Shown: positions 18,234 to 25,946 of the stretch, in pieces
Numbering within the stretch: position 1 is the stretch's first letter
Layout: each line of letters begins with the position of its first letter
The notes under the pieces: generated by a model
Databases searched by the model: none
Seen by the model: only the letters and a program-made list of their open reading frames with translations
Told to the model about the DNA's origin: nothing
Origin: Bradyrhizobium sp. B124
GTDB lineage: Bacteria; Pseudomonadota; Alphaproteobacteria; Rhizobiales; Xanthobacteraceae
Assembly (NCBI RefSeq): GCF_038967635.1
Contig: NZ_CP152413.1
Location: 3,410,001 to 3,474,000, forward strand
Direction of reading: 5' to 3'
Length of the DNA: 64,000 nt
Position numbers and translations under genes: made by a program

Positions 18234-19979
18234 CTACGGCAGCACCTCGCGCCGGTCGCTGAGCTGGGCGTCCAGCTCGGCGCGCTTGTCGTCGAGCAGC
18301 CCGGCGTCGGCGGCCTCGATCACCGAATAGAGCTCACCGGCGTCGCTGAGCCGGGTCACCGTCACGTAGTCGGCGCCAGCCGTGTAGAGGTCCTCGACAC
18401 CGGTCAGGAGATCGGCGGTGGCAACAACCTTCGCGGTCGGATTCAGGGCGCGGACGTGGCGCACCAGCTTCTCATTGTCGGCGCCGACCAAGAGGAAATC
18501 CGGTACGCTCAGGATGATGATCTCGGCCTTGCCGATGCCGGCATGAACCAGCGTATCGACGTTGCTGATGTCGCCATAGATCACGTGCATGCCGCGGTCG
18601 GACAGCGTGCGGAACACCAGCGGGTTGAAGTCGATGACGCTGATCTGCTCGAGCAGCGACTGGTTCTGCCGCTCGATCTGGCTGATCAGCGCGCTCGCGG
18701 CACGGAAAAAGCCGAGGATGACGATGCGGCGGATCTCGCCATGTCCCTCCTCTTGGCTGCCCTCCTGCCCGGACCCGCCGCCGCCCTCGCGTTGATGGTC
18801 GAGATCACGCAGCCCGATCCGCTTCAACGGACCGATCAGGCCGCGTACGATCTGATCGCTGCGGGCCATCGCGAAGGTCGAGAGCACCGCCAGCACCACG
18901 AAGGCGAACGAGACCGCATTCGCGGTTTCGGTCCCGATATGGTTGGCGGCGACGCCGGTCTGGATCACCACCAGCGAGAACTCGGAAATCTGTGCCAGAT
19001 TGATCGCCGGCAGCAGGCTGGCGCGCAGCCCCTGCTTCATCAGATAGAGCGGCGTGAACGTCGTGACCAGGCGACTCGCCACGGTAAAGGCCGCGATCAC
19101 AAGCGCGAGCCAGATCACCTGTAAGCCTGGGATCGGGATCGTCATGCCGAGCGCGACGAAAAACAGCGTGATGAAGAAATCCCGCAGTGTCGTGACTTTG
19201 GCAGTAACGTCGAGCGCGTAGGGAAAGGTCGAGATCGAGACGCCGGCGACCAGCGAGCCCATCTCACGCGACAGATGCAGCCGCTCGGCGATCTCGCCGA
19301 TCAGGAAGCACCAGGCGAGCGCGCCGAGCAGCACGAGTTCGGGCCGGCGCGCGATCTGATGGAACAGCCGCGGCAGCACGTAGCGGCTGAGCACTAGCGC
19401 GGTCGCGACCAGCACCGCGACGCGGGCAATCGACAGCAGCACGACGCTGATCTGCAGATTGTCCAGGCTCGGCTGCACGGCCAGGAACAGGATCGCGAAG
19501 ATGTCCTGCAGCACCAGCACGCCGAGCGTGATGCGGCCCGGCAACGTATCCAGCTCGCGCTTCTCGTAGAGCACCTTGACGATGATCACGGTCGAGGACA
19601 GCGCGCAGGCGACGCAGAGATAGACCGCATCGAACTTGCCGCCGCCAATCGCAAGCCCGATCCCGGCAAAGAACGCCACGCCGATCAGGCAGCCGCCGAT
19701 CAGCTCGCCGGCGCCGGCGAACAGGATGACCTTGCCGGCACGGATGATCTTCTTGAGGTCGATTTCCAGCCCGATCATGAACAGCATGAAGATCAGGCCG
19801 AGCTCGGAGATGACGCTGATCGACTCCTGGGACTTGATCCAGCCCATGCCGAATGGACCAATGAAAAAGCCGGCGATAAGGTAGGCCAGTATCAGCGGTT
19901 GCCGGGAGAAATGGGCGAGCAGCCCAATCCCCCAGGCAAACAGGATACAGAGCGTGATATCGCGAATGAGTTCATGCAT
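18234..19979 (-). CDS. CPA2 family cation:proton antiporter (YbaL/KefB-like)
   Basis: A 581-residue inner-membrane protein. The first ~400 residues hold 11-13 hydrophobic helices of a Na+(K+)/H+ exchanger (opening MHELIRDITLCILFAWGIG). The last ~160 form an RCK/TrkA-N-like cytoplasmic domain (VIDFNPLVFRTLSDRGMHVIYGD). It would exchange K+ or Na+ for protons, gated by a nucleotide. Oddly, the expected GxGxxG nucleotide loop reads GFFRAAS, so NAD(H) binding may be lost or altered. It is divergent from a DUF3124 gene. Confidence 0.9.
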   Translation of the reverse strand: MHELIRDITLCILFAWGIGLLAHFSRQPLILAYLIAGFFIGPFGMGWIKSQESISVISELGLIFMLFMIGLEIDLKKIIRAGKVILFAGAGELIGGCLIGVAFFAGIGLAIGGGKFDAVYLCVACALSSTVIIVKVLYEKRELDTLPGRITLGVLVLQDIFAILFLAVQPSLDNLQISVVLLSIARVAVLVATALVLSRYVLPRLFHQIARRPELVLLGALAWCFLIGEIAERLHLSREMGSLVAGVSISTFPYALDVTAKVTTLRDFFITLFFVALGMTIPIPGLQVIWLALVIAAFTVASRLVTTFTPLYLMKQGLRASLLPAINLAQISEFSLVVIQTGVAANHIGTETANAVSFAFVVLAVLSTFAMARSDQIVRGLIGPLKRIGLRDLDHQREGGGGSGQEGSQEEGHGEIRRIVILGFFRAASALISQIERQNQSLLEQISVIDFNPLVFRTLSDRGMHVIYGDISNVDTLVHAGIGKAEIIILSVPDFLLVGADNEKLVRHVRALNPTAKVVATADLLTGVEDLYTAGADYVTVTRLSDAGELYSVIEAADAGLLDDKRAELDAQLSDRREVLP

Positions 19980-20020
19980 ACGTCAAAGACTTCCTGTTGC
20001 CGCAACCTAGAGGGCCGGGC

Positions 20021-20581
20021 GTGAGGATCAACCGAGCAATGTGTCACATCCGCGCAGGCGGCATTTTCTTGGCAGTTTTGCTCTGCCTGCCCACCGTGCG
20101 CATGACAGAGGCGCTAGCACAATCCCCCGGAAGTATTGAACAAAATTTTGCGAACTCGCTGACCGCGATGCCATCGGAAGGCCTCACCGCCTCCGGTGCA
20201 TTCTACGTGCCGGTCTATTCCAGCGTGTCGATGAGCCTGGGCAAGCTGAGGGCGGATTTCTCGGTGACGCTGAGCGTGCACAACGCCTCCGAGACCAGGC
20301 CCCTGGTGCTGAAGCGGATCGCCTATTTCGACACATCAGGCAGGATGGTGGAGAGCTACCTCAAATCGCCGATCGCGCTAAAACCGTTTGCGACCGTCGA
20401 GGTCTCGATCGCCACGACCGATACCCGCGGCGGCACCGGCGCGAATTTCGTGGTCGATTGGGCAGCCGCCGGCGAGATCGCGGAACCGGCGGTCGAGGCA
20501 TTGATGGTCGGCAGCGTCGGCGCCGGGCACTATGCATTCATCAGCCAGGGCCGCCCGATCCGGCTGACCGGCAAGAACTGA
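20021..20581 (+). CDS. DUF3124 secreted protein
   Basis: A protein of about 186 residues with an N-terminal signal (GGIFLAVLLCLPTV, cleavage after ALA-QS likely) and a DUF3124 beta-rich domain (FYVPVYSSVSMSLGKLRADF; VLKRIAYFDTSGRMV). GTG 20021 has AGAGG six bases upstream; ATG 20039 is an alternative start. Location is probably periplasmic. The function of the family is unknown. It is the first gene of a rightward pair with the aminotransferase 62 bp downstream. Confidence 0.82.
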   Translation: MRINRAMCHIRAGGIFLAVLLCLPTVRMTEALAQSPGSIEQNFANSLTAMPSEGLTASGAFYVPVYSSVSMSLGKLRADFSVTLSVHNASETRPLVLKRIAYFDTSGRMVESYLKSPIALKPFATVEVSIATTDTRGGTGANFVVDWAAAGEIAEPAVEALMVGSVGAGHYAFISQGRPIRLTGKN

Positions 20582-20643
20582 CTTCATGGAAGGCCGCTTT
20601 TCGGCGGGCCTTCTCAACGACAACAACACGGAGCGAAACGTCC

Positions 20644-21882
20644 ATGTCCACCTCAGCCCAGTTCGACTTTACACCGCTGCTTCCGGCCGGCCTGCCTGCG
20701 CCGGCCGCGCGCTGGACCGGGCTCGCCAAATACAGCTTCGTCGGCGGCAACAACGATCCCGACCAGGTCCCGGTCGACGGGCTGCTGGAGGCGGTCAACG
20801 CCGTGCTGAAGCGCGAGGGCAGGAATCTCGCGACCTACAACCTCGCGCACGGGCCGCAGGGCTATCTGCCGCTGCGCCAGTTCCTGACCGAGAAGCTGAA
20901 GCGCGATGCCGGCATTGCCTGCACGCCGGACGAGATCATGATCGTCTCCGGCTCGCTGCAGGCGCTCGACCTGGTCAATCACACCTTGCTCGCCAAGGGC
21001 GATACGGTGCTGATCGAGCAGGAGACCTATCAGGGCTCGCTGAACCGGCTGACCCGGCTCGGCGTCAACGCGGTCGGCATTCCCCTTGATGGCGACGGCA
21101 TCCGGATCGATGCGCTGGCCGCAGCGCTCGCCGATCACAAGCGGCGCGGCATCACCCCGAAATACATCTACACCATCCCGACCGTGCAGAACCCGACCGG
21201 CTCGATCCTCCCCGAGAGCCGCCGCGCCGAGATGCTGAAGCTGTCCAGAGAATACGGCGTGCCGATCTTCGAGGACGATTGCTATGCCGATCTGATCTGG
21301 AACGGCGAACGGCCGCCGGCGATCTATGCCATGAGCAAGCATGGCGGCGTGATCCATATCGGCTCGTTCTCGAAGTCGATCGCGCCGGCGCTGCGGGTCG
21401 GCTTCATCGTCGCGCCCTGGGAAATCATGTCGCGGATGCTGCCGCTGAAGACCGACGCCGGCTCCGGCGCGCTGGAGCAGATGGTGCTCTCGGAATATTG
21501 CGCGCCGCATTTTGCGACCCACGTGCCGCGGCTGACCAAGGGCCTGCGCGCCAAGCTCGACACGCTGATGGAGGCGCTGAACGAGCAGTTCGGCACGTCG
21601 GCCGAGTTCGAGGCGCCCAAGGGCGGCATCTTCCTCTGGGTCAAGCTGCCCGATCATGTCGACACCATGAAGCTCTACCAGGCGGCGCTCGCCGCCGGGG
21701 TCTCGATCAATCCGGGACCGGAATGGTCGACCAGCAAGGCGCATTCCGGCAGCCGGCTCCGCCTCTGCTTCGCCAGCCCCTCGCATGAGCAGATCCGCGA
21801 AGGCGTCGCGGTGCTGGCCGAAGTGTGCCGCAAGGAGTTCGGCGTGCCGGCGCGCAGCAGCAATGTGGAGAAGCGCGGCTAG
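20644..21882 (+). CDS. PLP-dependent aminotransferase (2-aminoadipate/LysN-like, fold type I)
   Basis: A 412-residue fold-type I aminotransferase of the MocR-domain/LysN group, without the GntR DNA-binding part. Motifs seen are YNLAHGPQGYLPLRQFL, TVQNPTGSILPE (the NP of the PLP pocket) and the Schiff-base lysine in IGSFSKSIAPALRVGF, with SRLRLCFASPSHEQI at the end. It would move amino groups between an amino acid and a 2-oxo acid; 2-aminoadipate, aromatic or branched-chain donors are all possible. Cytoplasmic. ATG 20644 follows GGAGCGAAAC. Confidence 0.9.
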   Translation: MSTSAQFDFTPLLPAGLPAPAARWTGLAKYSFVGGNNDPDQVPVDGLLEAVNAVLKREGRNLATYNLAHGPQGYLPLRQFLTEKLKRDAGIACTPDEIMIVSGSLQALDLVNHTLLAKGDTVLIEQETYQGSLNRLTRLGVNAVGIPLDGDGIRIDALAAALADHKRRGITPKYIYTIPTVQNPTGSILPESRRAEMLKLSREYGVPIFEDDCYADLIWNGERPPAIYAMSKHGGVIHIGSFSKSIAPALRVGFIVAPWEIMSRMLPLKTDAGSGALEQMVLSEYCAPHFATHVPRLTKGLRAKLDTLMEALNEQFGTSAEFEAPKGGIFLWVKLPDHVDTMKLYQAALAAGVSINPGPEWSTSKAHSGSRLRLCFASPSHEQIREGVAVLAEVCRKEFGVPARSSNVEKRG

Positions 21883-21900
21883 CGATCCGCATTCGCCGTC

Positions 21901-22755
21901 TCACGCGGTCAGGTGAAATTCCACATGCACCTGGCCGCTGCCGCTCGACGGGAAGTAGTCGCAGAGTTGCTCGGCGGCGCCACGAAAATCGTACCAGCCC
22001 AGCGCGGCAAACAGCATGATGGTATCGGCCATTCCGCCCTCGCCGTTACACCTCGTGGCGTAATCCGGGAGCATGTCGAGGAACTCCCGGTAACGGCGCT
22101 GCTGCCACAGCTCGAGAACGCGCAGATCGACCTGGCGGTTGAATTCACTGGCGATCGACGTCCAGGCTTCGGGCCCGAGCTGCTTGTTCGGCAATAGCCG
22201 ATGCGACAGCGATCCGCTGGCGAGCAGCGCGACCCGCTCGCCGGACAGCGCGACCGCACGGCGGGTCGCCTCGCCGAGCAGCCTGCTTTCCTCGATCGAC
22301 GTGAAGAGCGGCGATGCGACGGACACGACCTTGGCCGAGCCATCTTGGTTCAGGTAGTGCATCGGGACGATGGTGCCGTATTCAAGACCGAGGCTTTCGA
22401 CCCGGTGCGCCATCACATTGAGGCCGTCGCCTGCCGCCTCGCGTGCAATCGCTTCCGCAAGCGCGGTATTCCCCGGCCAGTCGTAGCGCAGGTCCTTGAT
22501 CATCTGCGGTGCCTCGTGGCTCGTGAACGAGCCGCGATGCCGGGTATTGGCGTTGACGTGGTAGCCGAAATTGGACAGCCAATGGGTATCGAACACCACG
22601 AAGGTGGACACGCCGCGTTCTCTGGCGCGCCGGCCGAGCTCATGCAATGCCGCGACCGCGCCGGCCCGCGCGTCATGCAGCGGGTGATCCGGGCGTTCCG
22701 ACAGCATCAGGGACGGTACGTGGCTGACCTTGGCAGCAAGAACGAGTTCACCCAT
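21901..22755 (-). CDS. DODA-type extradiol dioxygenase (homoprotocatechuate 2,3-dioxygenase-like)
   Basis: A 284-residue class III (LigB-type) extradiol ring-cleavage dioxygenase. Iron ligands are expected at SHVPS (His 12) and DTHWL, with a conserved Glu in EYGT. The stretches VVFDTHWLSN, LEYGTIVPMHYLN and LLASGSLSHRLL match homoprotocatechuate 2,3-dioxygenase (HpaD/HpcB) closely. It would open a catechol ring with O2. No other hpa gene is nearby, so the physiological substrate is uncertain. The start lies 23 bp after a small XRE-family regulator gene on the same strand. Confidence 0.87.
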   Translation of the reverse strand: MGELVLAAKVSHVPSLMLSERPDHPLHDARAGAVAALHELGRRARERGVSTFVVFDTHWLSNFGYHVNANTRHRGSFTSHEAPQMIKDLRYDWPGNTALAEAIAREAAGDGLNVMAHRVESLGLEYGTIVPMHYLNQDGSAKVVSVASPLFTSIEESRLLGEATRRAVALSGERVALLASGSLSHRLLPNKQLGPEAWTSIASEFNRQVDLRVLELWQQRRYREFLDMLPDYATRCNGEGGMADTIMLFAALGWYDFRGAAEQLCDYFPSSGSGQVHVEFHLTA

Positions 22756-22778
22756 CGGCGTGATCCTCCCCTTCCCGG

Positions 22779-23078
22779 TCAGGCCGCTTTGGGCGCGTCA
22801 CTGCGGAACGCGTTCAAAATGCGCAGCAGCAGCACGATCGAGACGTTGCCCTTGCCCGATTCTATGAGAGCAATGTAGCGCTGCGACACGCCGGATCGGC
22901 GGGCGAGCTCGCGACGTGTCATACCGATATTCGCCCGTGCCCCGCGCACAGCCGCGCCCAGCTGCAGGAGGAAATCGCTTTCGGAAAACGTCGCACCGCC
23001 AGGCGCGGAAGAACGTACCGATCGGTCTATGGAGGAACGATTCCCGGTCACGACATGCCCCTCATGATAGCTCATCAT
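22779..23078 (-). CDS. small XRE-family helix-turn-helix protein, possibly a truncated BoxR/BzdR-type regulator
   Basis: A 99-residue protein. The HTH region (FLLQLGAAVRGARANIGMTR; ELARRSGVSQRYIALIESGK; GNVSIVLLLRI) strongly resembles the N-terminus of BoxR/BzdR-type regulators of aromatic catabolism. In those proteins the HTH continues into a shikimate-kinase-like domain. Here the frame ends 16 residues after LLLR, so the effector domain is missing. It is either a truncated gene or a genuine HTH-only protein. It precedes the dioxygenase gene by 23 bp and probably controls or once controlled it. Confidence 0.7.
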   Translation of the reverse strand: MMSYHEGHVVTGNRSSIDRSVRSSAPGGATFSESDFLLQLGAAVRGARANIGMTRRELARRSGVSQRYIALIESGKGNVSIVLLLRILNAFRSDAPKAA

Positions 23079-23091
23079 CGACGAGCGGGAT

Positions 23092-23123
23092 TTCCTGTCC
23101 TTGACAAGGATCAATGACAGGAA
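23092..23123. promoter_or_regulatory. inverted repeat upstream of the XRE-like gene
   Basis: TTCCTGTC (23092-23099) and GACAGGAA (23116-23123) form a perfect 8-bp inverted repeat around a 16-bp centre that itself holds CTTGACAAGG. It lies between the amidohydrolase stop and the XRE start. It could be an operator or a transcript-end hairpin. Confidence 0.4.
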
Positions 23124-23140
23124 GCCGGCGGGGCTTGCCG

Positions 23141-24421
23141 CTATCGTACCGAAAACGGCGCCTGATAGGGCCGGCCGAACGGCACGCCGTTGACCACGGT
23201 CTGCACCGGCTTCAGTTGCAGATTGCCGTCGCGCTTGTTGTTGCGGGTGTCGACGAAGGAGACCGGGCCTTCGATGAGGTCCATGATCGCGACATCGCCG
23301 GGCGCGCCGCGCTGCAGCGTGCCGATTTTCGGGGTCTTGTTGATGATCCGCGCCGGCACCGAGGTCGCCATCGCCACCACCTGCTCCAGCGAGGAGCCCA
23401 TCGCCAGGAACTTGCTCATCACGTTGGGCAGGAACGGGATGCCGGGCGAATTGCCCGAGAACACGTGGATGTCGGAGGAGATCGTGTCGGGCGTGCAGCC
23501 GGCAGGGATCGCGATCTCGGCCACCGTGAAATCGAAGCTGCCGCCGCCATGGCCGACGTCGAACAGCACGCCGCGCTGCTTGGCCGCGAGCGCCGCCGGC
23601 AACAGCTTGCCGTCCTGCACGATGTTGGTGAAGGCGCCGGACATGTTCGGCGCGCCGGAATAGGCGTGGGTGAGGATATCGCCCGGCCGCAGCAGGTCGA
23701 GGATGTCGGACATCAACTCCCTGGTCTCGACGCCGCCGATATGCACCATCATCCGCGCCGGCCAGCCGCACATCTCGCAGGCCTGGATACCGCGCTTCAG
23801 CGGCTCGACGCCGTGCTTGAAGATGACGTTTTCCGACATCCGCACCTTGACCCCGATCAGGAAGTCAGGGTTCTCGGCGAGCGCCATCGCGCAGGCTTCG
23901 ACCTGGGCGTTGTCGATGTTGTAGAGCTCGGCCACCGGGAAGGCCGACAGGCCGTTGTTGGCGATATGGACGAAGGCGTAGATCCGCGCCCGCGACTGCG
24001 CCACGATGAAGCGCCGCAGCGCCGCGAGATTGTTGACGCCGGCATCGCCGGCCGAAACGACGGTCGTGGTGCCCTGGAACTGCACCAGCTCGTCGGCGGG
24101 AATGCCGATCGCCGAGCCGTAAGGGTAGACGTGGCAGTGCAGATCGACGAGGCCCGGCATCACGAGCTTGCCCGATGCGTCGATGGTCTTGGCGGCGCGC
24201 GCGGCCGGGATCTCGTCTTCGATCGCCTCGATCAGACCCCAGCGGATACCGATGTCGCGCTTGCCGCGCAGCGACTGGCTGGGATCGATCACATCGCCGT
24301 TCTTGATCACGAGGTCGAATTTGTCGTCCGGCCCCATCGCCGCAGCGGCGGGCCCTGCGATGACAGCAGCAGCGGCCGATCCCGTACCTTTCAAAAAATC
24401 CCGGCGTGAAAATTCACCCAC
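23141..24421 (-). CDS. Tat-exported amidohydrolase/deacetylase family metallohydrolase
   Basis: A 426-residue amidohydrolase superfamily protein. A twin-arginine signal RRDFLKG is at residues 6-12 with a hydrophobic stretch to residue ~28, so it is exported folded. The metal motif DLHCHV (His 95, His 97) and later MVHIGG, THAYSG and DIHVFSG supply further ligands. The family includes dihydroorotase/D-aminoacylase-like enzymes; the substrate is unknown. The gene lies upstream of, and in the same direction as, the XRE/dioxygenase pair, from which a 62-bp gap with an inverted repeat separates it. Confidence 0.88.
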   Translation of the reverse strand: MGEFSRRDFLKGTGSAAAAVIAGPAAAAMGPDDKFDLVIKNGDVIDPSQSLRGKRDIGIRWGLIEAIEDEIPAARAAKTIDASGKLVMPGLVDLHCHVYPYGSAIGIPADELVQFQGTTTVVSAGDAGVNNLAALRRFIVAQSRARIYAFVHIANNGLSAFPVAELYNIDNAQVEACAMALAENPDFLIGVKVRMSENVIFKHGVEPLKRGIQACEMCGWPARMMVHIGGVETRELMSDILDLLRPGDILTHAYSGAPNMSGAFTNIVQDGKLLPAALAAKQRGVLFDVGHGGGSFDFTVAEIAIPAGCTPDTISSDIHVFSGNSPGIPFLPNVMSKFLAMGSSLEQVVAMATSVPARIINKTPKIGTLQRGAPGDVAIMDLIEGPVSFVDTRNNKRDGNLQLKPVQTVVNGVPFGRPYQAPFSVR

Positions 24422-24599
24422 GGCAACGTCCCCCCGAACATTGATACTTATGGCGCGATGATGCGTCGGACGCCGGGGTTAGGCAAGGCCACCGAAAGAT
24501 GCAGCCACGCTCACGCATCGGTTGTGCAGCGAACGCGCGGCGAGCGTTGCGTTGGGGCCGTTGCTGAACAAGCGTTCAGAAAACTCACTCGGTTCCTGA

Positions 24600-24624
24600 G
24601 GAACGTTTCAACGCCCGCACGGTT
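24600..24624 (+). promoter_or_regulatory. possible EcfG-type stress promoter
   Basis: GGAAC (24600-24604), 16 bp, then GGTT (24621-24624). This is one base from the alphaproteobacterial general-stress consensus GGAAC-N16/17-CGTT, 30 bp upstream of a small exported protein gene. The GGAAC is also half of a short palindrome GTTCCTGAGGAAC. Confidence 0.4.
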
Positions 24625-24653
24625 GCCTCCTCGCATCATTTGAGGAGGATGAG

Positions 24654-24872
24654 ATGAAAAAGTTTGGTTTTGTTCTTGCGGCGATTGGTGCCCTTGCAGT
24701 GGCCGTTCCGTCGATCGCGAGCGCCGAGACCGTCGTGATCAAGCGCGGCGGCCATCACCACTGGGATCGTGGCTGGGGCTCGCGGGCCGAGATGCGCCAT
24801 GACCGTGGCTGGCATCGCGGCTGGCATCACGACCATGACCGCGCGATGGTGATCAGGCGGGACCGCTACTAA
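24654..24872 (+). CDS. small exported His/Arg/Trp-rich protein
   Basis: A 72-residue protein. A clear Sec signal (MKKFGFVLAAIGALAVAVPS, cleavage after ASA near residue 24) precedes a 48-residue mature part rich in His, Arg, Asp and Trp (GGHHHWDRGWGSRAEMRHDR). A very strong GAGGAGG site precedes the ATG, and a terminator follows, so this is a real monocistronic gene. Similar short repeats occur in Bradyrhizobium envelope or metal/stress-responsive proteins, but no function is known. Metal binding by the histidines is a guess. Confidence 0.85.
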   Translation: MKKFGFVLAAIGALAVAVPSIASAETVVIKRGGHHHWDRGWGSRAEMRHDRGWHRGWHHDHDRAMVIRRDRY

Positions 24873-24904
24873 GTACCGACACATACGATAGACCGACACA
24901 ACGG

Positions 24905-24935
24905 AAATGGCTCCTCGCGGAGCCATTTTCTTGTT
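24905..24935. terminator. bidirectional rho-independent terminator
   Basis: Perfect 10-bp stem AAATGGCTCC / GGAGCCATTT with loop TCGC, followed by TTCTTGTTCT on the + strand and TTTCCGTTGT on the - strand. It serves the small exported protein gene and the convergent aldo/keto reductase gene. Confidence 0.88.
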
Positions 24936-24963
24936 CTACGTCCTCATCCGATGCTCGCAGGAC

Positions 24964-25782
24964 TCAGTCCCACGCCGGAGCAAAGCCCGGATTGACGCAG
25001 CGCATGTCCTTGCGCAGCGCAGCGATCGCCTTGCGGTCGTCGTCGTCGAGCTTGACCTTCGGCGCGTCGAGATTGGCCTTCTGGCTTTCTGCGCGCGAGG
25101 CCTTCGGTATGGCCGCGACGCCCTCCTGGTCGAGCAGCCATTTCAGCGCCACCTGCGCTGCGGTCGCATCATGCTTGCTGCCGATTTTCCCCAGCGTCTC
25201 GTCGGTTGCGAAACGACCCTGGGCGAGCGGACAATAGGCCACCAGCGGGATCGACTTCGCGGCGAGATATTTGCGCACCGGCGTCTGGTCCAGCATCGCG
25301 TGATATTCGATCTGGTTGCAGGCGATCGGCGCCTTGATGTCCTCGACAACGGTCTTGAGCAGTGCGGTGGTGAAATTGGCGACACCGATCGCGCGGGTGC
25401 GGCCCTCCTGCTTCAGCTGCATCAGCGTCTCGAAGACAGCCGGCAGCTTCATGTTCCGCGACGGCCAATGCACCAGATAGAGGTCGACGTGGTCGAGACG
25501 CAGCTTCTTCAGGCTGGTGTCGAACGCTCTCCGGATCGCATCCGGCGCCAGGTTCTCGTGCCAGACCTTGGTGGTCACATGCAGGTCCTTGCGCGCGACC
25601 TTCGCGTCCGCGATCGCGGCCCCGATCGCCTCCTCATTGCCGTACATCTCGGCGGTGTCGATATGGCGGTAACCGAGCCCGAGCGCGCTCTCGACCGCCG
25701 CGCGGCAGGCATCGCCCTGCATGCGGAAGGTGCCGAGCCCGAGCTGCGGCAGGCTGATGCCCTGTGTCTGCAGATTGTCCAT
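24964..25782 (-). CDS. aldo/keto reductase
   Basis: A 272-residue NADPH-dependent aldo/keto reductase (2,5-diketo-D-gluconate reductase-like subgroup). The full catalytic tetrad is visible: Asp42 and Tyr47 in HIDTAEMYGNE, Lys72 in TTKVWHENL, His105 in LVHWPS. IPKASRAESQKANLDA near the C-terminus binds the cofactor phosphate. It is a cytoplasmic TIM barrel. The substrate is unknown. Single gene, ending at the shared terminator. Confidence 0.94.
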   Translation of the reverse strand: MDNLQTQGISLPQLGLGTFRMQGDACRAAVESALGLGYRHIDTAEMYGNEEAIGAAIADAKVARKDLHVTTKVWHENLAPDAIRRAFDTSLKKLRLDHVDLYLVHWPSRNMKLPAVFETLMQLKQEGRTRAIGVANFTTALLKTVVEDIKAPIACNQIEYHAMLDQTPVRKYLAAKSIPLVAYCPLAQGRFATDETLGKIGSKHDATAAQVALKWLLDQEGVAAIPKASRAESQKANLDAPKVKLDDDDRKAIAALRKDMRCVNPGFAPAWD

Positions 25783-25946
25783 GGATAGCTCCTGACGCGT
25801 GGGACGCCGATGTCATCGACGACGTCACGCCAGCAAATCGTCTGGTGGGAATGAAATTGGCAGAACTGCCAGCACACACTCTGCCCGCAAACCGGCCCTT
25901 CGGGCAAGGCGCCCGCAATCAAGATGTCGCGACGGCTTTCGCGAGC

